Source: Stomoxys calcitrans (lineage: Eukaryota; Arthropoda; Insecta; Diptera; Muscidae). From it: DNA of 64,000 bases. Location: positions 22,794,197 to 22,858,196 of the forward strand of contig NC_081553.1 in the NCBI RefSeq assembly GCF_963082655.1, given 5' to 3'. Shown in pieces: positions 32,741 through 44,064 of the stretch; the stretch's first letter is position 1, and each line of letters opens with the position of its first letter. A program made the position numbers and the translations under genes. The notes under the pieces are model-generated. The model ran no database searches and had not been told where the DNA came from. It saw only the letters and a program-made list of their open reading frames with translations.

Positions 32741-34871
32741 CTGGCACGAGCGCACAAAAATCAGACTATTGGCTTATATGAATGGCAATTTTTGTCTCAG
32801 TATTGTATCGAAAATTGGAATGGTTTGTTATATCTCAAAATAACAAATAAAAAATTTTTAAATAATAATAAATTTTCTATGTTTTCGACTTTTTGACCAT
32901 GAAAACGAAGTTTTTCAAAATCTGGATGCTCGATTTTCACCTTGGCCTAAAGTCTAGTGGACTTTTTTGCCCAGTACAATCCCAGAAACGCAAAGTGTTT
33001 CAATTTATTCCAACTAGACCTTTTCATAGCAATTGGGTTTTTATGTAAAAATTAATTGAAAAGAAAAAATGTTCACAGTTCAGCCCCTTTTTCCCATAAA
33101 TCTTAATAATCTCCATAGGAAAACCTTACCATCCTAGAGTTACAAAACAATCGCCATGCTTTATACGTCACCTTTGTGTGTTGCGATACTTAAACTTGAT
33201 TTGTACCATGGCATGAAAACTTCATTTCGAAATATCGAAAAAGAAAGCAATTTCGCAAATAAAATGAAATCAAATAAATTGAAGTGAAATGGTACAGGAC
33301 CCATTTATATCGTAATCGAATATGGACCAACATGGCTTCAATTGATGATGAAGGACAGACTGACTACCCAAGTAGTACTCAATGGTGGTGGACCCTGCTG
33401 GGTAGATTTACCCTTGCCTAACTGATTGAGTGGATGATAGAGTGAGTGAGCGAATGAATGGAAGAACAAACGAGTGAATGAATGCCAAATCAGAACAGAG
33501 TGTCAGTACAGAGTACGAGTGCGAGTGCATGTGAACGAGTGGTGTGTCCTTTGAAGTTGATGGCCCCATAAGCGTGTGAGGTGATGACACCATTCTTTAG
33601 CAGTTATTTAAATGGAAATGCAGGCAATAACACGCTACAGCAGTCCTAGTCCACCACATGCGTCCCATTAATTGAAAGGCCCAACAGCAGCCGTTGCAAT
33701 ACTCTCACACTTGGTGTAGCTGCTCTCTTTGTTTTTTGGTTTTTTTTTTCCTCTACCAACGGTCAAGCGAAATGAAAATTTATGGGTGGCCATGGTGGCC
33801 CCATAAACTGGGCGTTTGGCGAAAAAAAAGGTCTCCCCCATAAATAAAAATGTATTTAAATTTAATTGTCAGCTTCAATTAAAATTGATTTTGCCTTGCT
33901 GTGAGGAGGCTTGTGGATGCTGCCGCCAGCCAAATAGCAGCAATGGAAGGTGGGCATCAAACATCATCAGCCAACCAAGCAGCCATCTGTACTTTGGCCA
34001 AGCAGCAAAAGGAATGGCTGTGGTGCAAACATGGCGCCTTCCTTTCAAATAAATTAACATTTTTGCGTTTCTTTCTCAACTTTATTTAATTTTTTTTCCA
34101 TTCTCACTCTTGGTCGTTTTATTTTATTTTTGCTTTATTGCACGCTCTTGTTGGCACTCAAAATTATCCTCTACAATTGTGTCGCGCGTTTATTGCTTTC
34201 AGCTATTTTCACTTAATAGGGATTTTAGTGAACTAGAAATGAAGGAAGCATGAAGGAGAAAAAAAAACAGCAGCGAAATAAAATATTCTCATTTAAATTC
34301 GTTGGAAATTTGCTTGTCTAAGTATTATGACCAGGTTCGGGGCATAAGTGCTTACTTTGCTATGGGGTGTTTGCCGAAGGGCAATGCAAGGCACTGTGGG
34401 GCGAAAAGCCGAATTTTGGGAGTTAAAAATCAAGATTAAAGAATCTGAATAAGAAGTGAGTTGTTAAAATGAAATAAAACTTGTATAACAGTTAAGGGAG
34501 TTATATAAAAAAGTGTTATACTGTTATACATGGTTGTCGATTTTATGGTTTTAATAGCAACATTTTGAGAATATCTTTAGTTTACTGATATGAAATGCTG
34601 TTATAAGAGCTAGTTGATATTGCAACAGTTATAAAAGAACAGGCAAAAAGTATATACTGTTATATACTGCAATCAATCGAAAGTGTTATACTGACATACA
34701 TGTTGTATAACAATTATGGCAATCCAGTAAAAAGTGCATGCATGAATATCTACTTGAAATTGCAGAAAGTAGATACGTGAGAGGCATTTAGGCTACATAA
34801 CTGCAATATTTTTAGAAAATTTTGCAAAAATTCTACTTGTGCTGAAATTTTGATCTGAGTAACGTATGTTA
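32741..34871. other. unique-looking spacer, no gene seen
   Basis: No gene recognised. It includes GAGT/GAGC-rich sequence at about 33425-33540, T-runs near 33740-33750 and A-runs near 34258. A repeated GTTATA/TATAAC theme (TGTTATACTGTTATACATGG and similar) runs through about 34480-34720. Confidence 0.45.
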
Positions 34872-37726
34872 AACAAGTAAAAAACCGAAAAGTTCGGCCG
34901 GGCCGAACTTTGGATTCCCACCATATATGCAGAGCACCTTTCGCTATAATTAGATGAAAAATGCATAATTTTTGCTCCCATAGAAGCAATATGGTCCGAT
35001 TTAGACCAAATTCGACACGGGTATTGAGAGTATTATTAAGTGCAAGTCATTGTTCAATTTTGTTGAACAAAATATTGGTCTTTTTGGTAGCCATATCCAA
35101 ATATAGGGCGATCTGAACCATATAGGACAGGAATGTCGAAAAGCCTAACATAAGTCACTGTGTCAAATTTCAGCCACATTGGATTAAAAATTTGCATTTT
35201 ATGAGGCCAAGACTTTAAATCGAGACACCAGTTTATATGACAGCTATATCCAAATCAGGAACGATCTGGGCCAAATAAAAGAAAACTCACGAAGGGCTTA
35301 ATACAAATCACTGTCCCAAATTTCGGCGACATCGGACAATAAATGCGACTTTTATGGGCATAAGACCGTAAATCGAGAGATCCGTCTATATGACAGCTAT
35401 ATCCAAATATGAGCCGATCTGGACAAAACTGCACAATGCTGTCGAGAAACCTAATGCAACTCAATGTCCCAATTTTCGGCAAAATCGGACAATAAACGCC
35501 CGTTTTATTGGCCCTAAACCTTAAATCGAGAGATCGGTCTATATGGCAGCTATATCCAAATCTTATCCAATCTGTTCCATATTGCAGTAGGAAGTCGAGG
35601 ATACTAACACAATTCATTATCCAAAGTTTCGGCGAAATCGGACTATAAATGCGCCTTTTATGGGCCCAAGACCATAAATCGAGAGATCGGTCTATATGGC
35701 AGCTATATCCAAATCTAAACCGATCTGTGCCATATTGAAACAGGATATCGAAGGGCCCAACACAACTCACCATCCCAAATTTCGGCGACATCGAACAATA
35801 AATGCGCCTTTTATGGGCCCAAGACCTTAAATCGAGAAATTGGTCTATATGGCAGCTATATCCAAATCTGAACCGATCTGGACAAAATTGTAGAAAGTTA
35901 TCGAAGAACACACCGTAACTCACTGTCCCTATTTTCGGTGAAATGGGACAATAAATGCCGCATTTATGGGCCCAAGAACTTAAATCGAGTGATCGGTCTA
36001 TATGGCAGCTATATCCAAATCTTATCCGATATGTTCCATATTGCAGAAGGAAGTCGAGGATACTAACACAACTCACTATCCCAAGTTTTGGCGAAATCGG
36101 ACAATAAATACGCCTTTTATGGGCCCAAAACCTTAAATCGAGAGATCAGTCTATATGGCAGCTATATCCAAATCTGAACCGATATGTACCAAATTGAAGA
36201 AGGATACCGAAGGGCCCAACACAACTCACTGTCCAAAATTTCGGCGATATCGGACAATAAATGCGCCTTTTATGGGCCTAAAACCTTAAATCGAGAGATC
36301 GGTCTATATGGCAGCTATATCCAAATCTGGACCGATCTGTGCCATATTGCAGAAAGATTGTTGAAGGGCGCAACACAACTCACTGTCCCAAATTTCAGCA
36401 AAATCGGATAATAAATGTGTCTTTTATGAGCCTAAGACCCTAAATCGGCGGATCGGTCTATGTGGCAGCTATATCCAAATCTGAACCGATCTGTACCACA
36501 TTGCATAAGGATGTCAAGGGGCCTAACACAACTCACTGTTCCAAATTTCGGTGAAATCGGACAATAAATGCGCATTTTATGGGCCCAAAACCATAAATCG
36601 AGAGATCGGTCTATACGGCAGCTATATCCAAATCTGAACCGATCTGTGCCAAATTGACAAAGGATATCGTAGAGCCTAACACAACTCACTGCCCCAAATT
36701 TCGGCGAAATCGGACAATAAACGCGCATTTTATGGGCCCAAGACCTTAAATCGAGAAATCGATCTATATGGCAGCTATATCCAACTCTCAGCCGATCTGA
36801 GCTAAATTGAGAAAGATTGTTGAAGGGCCCAACACAACTCACTGTCCCAAATTTCAGCAAAATCTGATAAAAAAATGTGGCTTTTATGAGCCTTAGACCC
36901 TAAATCGGCGGATCGGTTTATGTGGCAGCTATATCCAAATCTCGACCGATTTGTACCATATTGCAGAAGGATGTCGAAGGACCCAACACAACTCACTGTC
37001 CCAAGTTTCGGCGGAATCGGATAATAAATGCGTCTTTTATGGGCCCAAGACCTTAAATCGAGAGATCGGTCTATATGGCAGCTATATCCGAATCTGAACC
37101 GATCTATGTCACATTGCATAAGGATGTCAAGGGGCCTAACACAACTCACTGTCCCAAATTTCAGCAAAATCTGGTAATAAATGTGGCTTTTATGAGCCTA
37201 AGACCCTTAATCGGTAGATCGGTCTATGTGGCAGCTATATACAAATCTCGACCGATTTGTGCCATATTACAGAAGGATGTCGAAGGGCCCAACACAACTC
37301 ACTGCCCCAAATTTCGGCGAAATCGGACAATAAATGCTCCTTTTATGGGCCCAAAACCATAAATCGAGAGATCGGTCTATATGGCAGCTATATCCAAATC
37401 CGAACCGATCTGTGCCATATTGCAAAAGGAATTCGAAGGGCCTAACACAACTCGCTGCCCCAAGTTTCGGTGATATCAGACAATAAATGCGCCTTTAATG
37501 GAAGAAGGATGTCCACTAGCCTAACACAACTCACTGTCCAAAATTTCAGCAAAATCGGATAAAATATTTCAACCGACGGACGGACAGACATGGCTAGATT
37601 GTCTTAGAATTTTACGACGATCCGAAATATGTATACTTTGTAGGGTCGGAAATTGATATTTCGATGTGTTACAAACGGATTGAATAAATGTATATACCCC
37701 CTATCCCATGGTGGTGGGTATAAAAA
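34872..37726 (+). mobile_element. full-length type B 153-bp-unit element (2.85 kb)
   Basis: The element starts AACAAGTAAAAAACCGAAA with a perfect palindrome AGTTCGGCCGGGCCGAACT, followed by GGATTCCCACCATATATGCA. Unit marks (GATCGGTCTATATGGCAGCT and variants) lie at 35532, 35685, 35838, 35991, 36144, 36297, 36451, 36604, 36757, 36911, 37064, 37217 and 37370; ten of twelve intervals are 153 bp and two are 154 bp. A short GACGGACGGACAGACATGGC stretch precedes the R end (TTTGTAGGGTCGGAAATTGA, TTTCGATGTGTTACAAACGG, CCATGGTGGTGGGTATAAAAA in overlapping parts). It is non-coding; frames up to 273 codons come from the period being a multiple of three. Confidence 0.93.
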
Positions 37727-39150
37727 GTTCATGGGCATTGAACATTTTTGAATTTTTAACCAATTTTCGATTTTTTTGAAAATTTTTCGAAACTTTTCGT
37801 TTTTTGTAAATTTTTCTTAAAATATTTACTTATTTGATTTTTCATTTCAACGTAATTTTCACCCACTATGCCGTCGTGTAACAAGTGTGGTAAACTCGCT
37901 TTGGGCATACAGCTTAGTTGTCATCATTTATTCGTGCCGCTTTGCCATAGAATATTAATGACCTGATGTGGTCGGTCCAATGCAGTGAAACTTGAAGGTA
38001 TGAGGTTTCGATTGGATATTTCAAATTAATTAAAACTAAACTGCAAATCTGGTGCGAAACAGTTTCAAGGAGTCGTATTGACAGAGCCAGTCATATGGGG
38101 GAAGATACCATGGGCACAGTGGGCAGAAAGCCCCTGGTGTTATTCACACGAAAAATAATCCAGCCGACAAAGGCGATTATAAATGTTGTGAGAAAATTAC
38201 CAATTTACCACAATTTACAAAAGCAGACCAAGGGAAATTTGTATCACAGAAGTGGCAAGGGGGAAGAGTATTTATCTTTACCAAAGAGAGTGAGAGAGGG
38301 AAAAATGATTTTCGGTTTTGTGTTCATTATTATTAAGTTGTTATTGTTGTGGGCACACTTAACTGCCAGCCTCCTACTTTAGATAGACTTTTTGTTTTTT
38401 TTTTTTGTTTCCCCAACAGTAAGACCTTAAGCAAATGCTTGGGCTATGACCCCAGCCACTTCAAGTGCTTTTTTCGCATTTGGTTTACTCTAAACTGTCA
38501 GCTGGTAGTGTTGTTCATAAGAATTTTGCATTTATTTCTTGGCAAAATGTCAAAAGTTTGTTTTTGTTCATCTCATTTCTTTTCCCAGTGTTTGTATATG
38601 TGCATGGTTTTAAGCAATTTTACGCAATTCTTGGTGTTATTTTCAAATGTAGTTCAATTTTGGTTTTTCTTGTGAGTGTTTTTTGTTTGAATCTTTTTTA
38701 TTTTGTTTCGATGGCTTATTTAGGTTTTTTTTTGGGTTTCTCTTGACTTCTCTTGGGCCTTCTAATCTAACGCATCCCATGCCATCTGACGTCATGTTGA
38801 AGTTATTCACCCCAAACGAAACAAAAACATCAGCAAAAACAATAGAGAGAGGTATTGTTAGTTGTTGTTTTTTTTTTTTTGTTGTATTTTGTTGCATCCC
38901 TGACAATTTATTTTTGGAAGGGATTTTTATCGAATATAATGTTGTCATACATTCGCGGAGAGAGAGTTGTGTGTGTTGGTTTATATTAGCCCTATATTTT
39001 TACCCCTAGAGAAAATTTTTGAAAATGACTCATGTGGTCTCAATATGAGATATACCCGTTGACAAAAAAAGGAAGAGGTCCGCCAACGATTTCTCATTAT
39101 AGGAGTAACTAAGTGTTTCACTAACACGTCTTCGAATATGATTCAATAGA
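37727..39150. other. unique-looking spacer, no gene seen
   Basis: AT-rich with T-runs. Open frames of 90-110 codons at 38095-38950 are rich in Phe, Leu and Lys and overlap on both strands, as expected for low-complexity AT-rich DNA. I recognise no domain. Confidence 0.45.
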
Positions 39151-39660
39151 TGTCGCTTTTGAAACCCACCGCAGTTTGTAACACCTCGACATATTGATCT
39201 GCGACTCCCCAAGGTATAAATATTCCTGATCGCTTCGACATTCTGAGTTGATCAAGCATTGTCCGTCCTTCCATCTGTAGGAATCACGAGTGTAGTGTTC
39301 CGATCGACTTCTAACATATGTGCCAAATACGATTCAAATCAGTCTAGGACCTGATACACACTCAGAGAAATTTGTTTGCAAAAACAGGAAAAATCCTGAT
39401 ATACACTCAGAGAAATTTGTTAGCAAAAACAGCAAAAATCCTGATATACACTCAGAAAAACTTGGTAGCAAAAACAGCAAAAATGTTTGCTGTAACAGCA
39501 GAAAGTCTGCTGGGAAAGCTTTACGAACACATAAAGCTAGCAGTTTGAAATTTTGCACAGATACTTAATATTGATGGAGGTCGTTTAGGATTTCTAATGG
39601 GCCATGTCGGTTCAGATTTGGATATAGCTCCCATCATGGACGTAGCCAGGATTTTATTTT
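39151..39660 (-). repeat. decayed type A-like copy with a 45-bp triplication
   Basis: The R-side blocks CAGTTTGTAACACCTCGACA and TATTCCTGATCGCTTCGACA are followed by unit traces. From 39351 a 45-bp unit (CTGATACACACTCAGAGAAA ... GCAAAAACAGCAAAAAT) is repeated about three times, with CTGATA marks at 39351, 39396 and 39441. Normal sequence then resumes with TTTGAAATTTTGCACAGATA. The triplication seems to begin in the unit's own CCTGATATA motif. Confidence 0.65.
39351..39500. repeat. 45-bp direct repeat, about three copies
   Basis: Copies begin CTGATACACACTCAGAGAAA, CTGATATACACTCAGAGAAA and CTGATATACACTCAGAAAAA at exact 45-bp spacing. The 3' end passes into TGTTTGCTGTAACAGCAGAAA. The open frame across it (repeated His-Ser-Glu-Lys) is a by-product. 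Confidence 0.9.
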
Positions 39661-39722
39661 TTCAACATTGAAAAATTGCCAAAATTCTGCTGCTAATGTT
39701 AAATTGGATAAGATACCTCAAT

Positions 39723-40880
39723 TTTTTTAACCCTCCACCATAGGATGTGCTAATTTCGTCACTCTAATTGTAACACCTCGAAATATACGTCTGAGACCCC
39801 ATAAAGTATATAAATTCTTGATCGTCATGTAATTTCAAGTCGATCTAGCCATGTCCGTCCGTCTGTACGTCCGTCTGTCTGTCGAAAGTACGCAAACTTT
39901 ACGAAGAAGTAAAGCTAGCAGTTTGAAATTTAACACAAATACTCTATATTAGCGTAGGTCAGCTGGGATTGTAAAGGGGCCAAATCAATCCATGTTTCGA
40001 TATAGCTGCCATATAAACCGATCTTGGGTATTGAATTCCTCAGCCTCTAGAGGGCGCAATTCTAGACTTATTTCACTGAAGTTTTGCACGAGGTGTTTTA
40101 ATATTAATTTCAACAACTGCGCCAAGTATGGTTCCAATCGGTCCATGTTTTGATATAGCTGCGACATAAACCGTTCTTGGGCCTTGACTTCTTGAGCCTC
40201 TAGAGGGCGCAATTCTCATCCGATTTGACTAAAACTTTTCACGTAGTGTTTTAGTATCACTTCCAACAACTGTGTTTAGTATGATTCTAATCGGTTTATG
40301 TTTCGTTATAGTTGCGACATAAACCGATCTTGGGTCTTGACTTCTTGAGCCTCTAGAGGGCGCAATTCTCATCCGATTTGACTAAAACTTTTCACGTAGT
40401 GTTTTGGTATCACTTCCACCAACTGTGCTTAGTATGATTCTAATCGGTTTATGTTTTCATATAGCTGCCATATAAACCGATCTTGACTTCTTGATCCTCT
40501 AGAGGGCGCAATTCTCGTTCGATTTGGTTGAAATTTATCATGAGGTGTTTTGTTATGAGTTCCAAAACCTGTGATAAGTATGGCGGAAATCGGTACATAA
40601 CCTGATATAGCTGCCATATAAACCGGTCAGGGAACCTGATTTCTTGAGCCTCTAGAGGGCGCAATTCTCATCCGATTTGGCTGAAACTTTGAATGAGGTG
40701 TCAGCATTCATTTATGGTCCAGAATCAGACTATAACTTGATATAGCTCCAATAGCATTACTGTTCTTATTCAATATTCTTTGTTTGTCTAAAAAGAGATA
40801 CTGCGCATAGAACTCGACAAATGCGATCCATGGTGGAGGGTATATAAGATTCGGCCCGGCCGTTCTTACTTATTCATTTT
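39723..40880 (-). mobile_element. type A 153-bp-unit element, complete but with decayed ends
   Basis: The left edge is the R end (ACCCTCCACCATAGGATGTG, TTTCGTCACTCTAATTGTAA, GTCCGTCCGTCTGTACGTCC). Type A units follow (CCTCTAGAGGGCGCAATTCT). One unit has lost the GGGT just after ACCGATCTT. The right edge is the L end (GAACTCGACAAATGCGATCC, GGAGGGTATATAAGATTCGG, palindrome decayed to CGGCCCGGCCGTT). Confidence 0.88.
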
Positions 40881-41655
40881 GTTTTTGTTTCTATTTCGGA
40901 CAGAAAAGCATAATAAAAAAAAAGCATATGTCGCAAAAAATAAAAATAAAGGCGCAATAAATTTTATTGAAATTTTAAATTTATAAAAAAATTCGTGGTA
41001 GGCGGAGCAAAAGATTATCTTTAGAAAATTTACCTTTGAAAAGAATCACTTAAAAAAAAATCATATATTGGGTTGCCCAAAAAGTAATTGCGGATTTTTC
41101 CTATAGTCGGCGTTGACAAATTTTTTCACAGCTTGTGACTTTGTAATTGCATTCTTTCTTCTGTCAGTTATCAGCTGTTACTTTTTGCTTGCTTTAGAAA
41201 AAAAGTGTAAAAAAAAGTATATTTGATTAAAGTTCATTCAAAGTTTTATTAAAAATGCATTTACTTTCTTTTAAAAAATCCGCAATTACTTTTTGGGCAA
41301 CCCAATATATGTAATTTTTAAAAAAATTTTTATTGAAATTTTGTCTTTACAAAAAAAAAAAAAAACTGCGATGATGTTTTGTCTTTAAAAATTTGACGAT
41401 GAAATTTTGTCTTAAGCAAAAATTTCATTAAAGTTTGTTTAGAAAAACTTTTATTAAAATTCTGAAAAATAATTTTGTGGTGGTCCTGTTCTGATCAAAA
41501 TTTTCCCTTTGTAAAAACTTTATAAATATGACATTTTGTCATTTTGAAAAGTTTTACTAAAATTTTGTGTTTAGAATAATTTTAATTTAATATTTTTGCT
41601 ATAACCAAAATCATTTTCGGAGGGCACGGGCCCGAGGGCCCTCCCCCTTGCTACG
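40881..41655. other. AT-rich spacer with a MITE and a GC-rich hairpin
   Basis: No gene is seen. AAATTTTGTCTTTA-like blocks recur at about 41335-41580, suggesting a decayed AT-rich repeat. A strong GC-rich inverted repeat, GGAGGGCACGGGCCCGAGGG followed by CCCTCCC, lies at about 41619-41646. Confidence 0.5.
41068..41305. mobile_element. mariner-type MITE, second copy
   Basis: 238 bp with the same TTGGGTTGCCCAAAAAGTA inverted ends as the copy at 19221, here followed by ATTGCGGATTT at one end and matching AAATCCGCAAT at the other. TA flanks both sides (41066-41067 and 41306-41307). The interior matches the first copy in reverse (CAGCTTGTGACTTTGTAATT, CTGTCAGTTATCAGCTGTTA). Confidence 0.95.
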
Positions 41656-42712
41656 TGCCTGGCTGCTATATATACCGATATGCCCATAAAGGGCCTCAAA
41701 CCCATAGAAGCTTTATTTGTAACCCGATTTTGCTGAAATTTGTGTTATTTTAAGCCTCCCGTCATCTGAACGAAATATGCTTCAGATCGGACTATATTTA
41801 GATATAGCAGCCACATGGATTTATTTTATCCGATTTCGCAGAAATTTGGAATAGTACGCAGTTTTAAGCCTCTCAACATTCGACCCAAATATGGTTCAGA
41901 TCGGACTAAATTTAGATATAGCTGCCATATTGACCGATCTCCTGATGAAGGGTCTCAAGCCCATAAAATCATTATTTTTTATTCGATTTCGCTGAAATTT
42001 GAAACACTGCTAATATAGGACCCAAATATGATTTAGATCGGACTATATTTAGATATAGCAGCCATATAGAGCGATCTCCAGATAATGGGTCTGAAACCCA
42101 TGAAGGCTTTATTTATTACGCGATTTAGCTGGAATTTGAAACAGTGGGTTGTTTTGAGCCTTCTGATATCCGAGGTTAATATGGTTGAGGTGGAAATATA
42201 TTTAGATATAGCTGTCATATAGACCGATCTGCCGATAAGGGGGTTGAAGCCCATAAAATCTTTAATTTTTATCCGATCTCGCTAAAATTATAAACAGTGA
42301 GTAGATTTAGGCCTGCCGACGTCCGTTCCAAATATGGTTTGAATCGGACTTTATTCAGATATTGCTGACATACAGACCGATCTCCTGATAAAGGATGTGA
42401 AGCCCTTAAATGCTTTATATTTTATCCGATTTCGCGGAAATTTTAAAAAGTCAGAAATTTAAGGCCACCCGCCACCTGAGGTATAGCTGTCATATAGACC
42501 AATATGCCGATTATGTGTCTGGAGCTCATAAAATTTGATATTTGAAATACAAAATTCAACAGTGACTTATATTTATTAGACCACTCAATATCCGAGGCGA
42601 ATTTGGGTGCATAAGTTACCCAATTTTCACCGAATTATGACGAAAGGGGGTGTACATATATACGCGAGGTGGTGGGTAACCAAAATTCGTCTTTTATGCC
42701 TTTTTATTTGTT
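41656..42712 (-). mobile_element. type C 153-bp-unit element, R end missing
   Basis: Sequence enters directly into type C units (ATACCGATATGCCCATAAAG, AGCCATATAGAGCGATCTCC, GTCATATAGACCGATCTGCC). It ends in the L end (GTACATATATACGCGAGGTG, then CAAAATTCGTCTTTTATGCC, the palindrome half lost, TTTTTATTTGTT). No R end or GGAC stretch is present. Confidence 0.8.
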
Positions 42713-43027
42713 TTATTTGAAAATTTCTAACCTAAGGTTAAAAAATCCTTCTGAGGTATTTAAAAATCTTGTAAACTGACCTCATATTTTTCGATTTGCT
42801 TAGACATTTGCAAATTGATTTTCAACTCAGCTTGCATACCCAATTATGGACCTACAATCTATTAATTATTTTCTTATGATTATGAAAGTTCGTACATGTA
42901 TTTTGTAAATGAAACTTCTCCTTCTATGAGATAGAAACTATGCTGAGGAACAAATACTTTAATATCCCCTTGCTCTTTTTCCCTCGCTGTGTGCTATTCT
43001 TCTTAGATGCTTTAGATGTTGTTTTGA

Positions 43028-43042
43028 GGGGGGGGGGGGGGG
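43028..43042 (+). repeat. poly(G) run
   Basis: Fifteen consecutive G on the plus strand. Confidence 0.9.
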
Positions 43043-43668
43043 TCCATATTCACAACACGCGGCACAAATTGGAAAAACTAATTAGGAAAATGTCTATGTT
43101 TTGTCCTAACTGTCTGCTCCAATGCACACCCTCTACACTTCCATCACCATAATTCATAGCAATGATGATGACGATGATAATTATGACGATTACAACGACA
43201 ACGATGATGTCTGTTCATCGTTCACAGTCTTTGAGCTTTCTCATCGTTTATTTTAATTTTTCACATAAATTTCAATATCCAATTGAAGCATTGCAACCTC
43301 AAATTTCAAATTTCCTCAAAATTAAAGCAAACATTGGAACATTGGCTATGAATATTAAAAGGAACCCGATGAGTAGAAATCAACATTTAAAGGGAGGGAA
43401 ATCGAATTGATGTGTGCATGGGTGTAGGTATAAATGCGTGTAAATGCATACACTGCATATGCATGTTGGTATTTGTATATTTTTAGTTTCTTTGCAAAGA
43501 GGGGAGAAGTTGTTTTAGAGGGAGATGTTGTGTATTTATGTATCATTTCATTTTCCCTGGTGAGGGGTTGCAAGCAAGTGAAATGGAAATAAACTTACTT
43601 TTTATGATCCGAACTATAATAAAATCAAAGTATATTTGGTAACATATTTCTTTTTGTTTTTGCCTGCA

Positions 43669-43692
43669 TGTGTGTGTGTGTGTGGGTGTGGT
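43669..43692. repeat. (TG)n microsatellite
   Basis: TG repeats with a GGG interruption near the right end. Confidence 0.85.
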
Positions 43693-44064
43693 AAACCCTG
43701 CAGTTTGGCTCCAAATGGATGTGAAGAGCAAATCGAATCTTATGGAAATGCATTAAAATTTGTATTAACAACAACAATAACGTTATATCATTATAGACCT
43801 GTATGGGTGAAAGCTGGAAAACTAAGATATTTTTAAGTATAATGAAATTTAGTTCAACAATCAACAATCTCCTTTTTATATATTGCAAAATTTAAGGTTT
43901 TATTTTATAAAATTCTTGGAAATATATGTTTCACCTAAGCCATTTGGTTTGTTTTCAAGTAAAATTTCCTCGAAAATTTTGTTGAACATAATTTGGTTTA
44001 AATTAAAAATTCTAGTAAAACATAGTTTAAAGGTGATTAAATCCAAAATTTCTTGGAAATTTTA

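Larger units (their letters stand above)
42713..44064. other. unique-looking spacer, no gene seen
   Basis: It contains poly(G) at 43028-43042, a GATGAT/GACGAT patch at 43162-43210 and a (TG)n run at 43669-43692. Short frames have no recognised domains. Confidence 0.45.

Noticed and set aside
35255..36076. A 273-codon frame with repeated FGYSCHIDRSLDL blocks as a possible protein.
   Set aside because: It lies wholly within a type B array; other frames on both strands are similarly open in places, and sister units carry stops in the same frame.
38095..39009. Overlapping 90-110 codon frames rich in Phe and Leu as possible membrane proteins.
   Set aside because: They overlap on both strands in T-rich, low-complexity DNA and show no recognisable domain.
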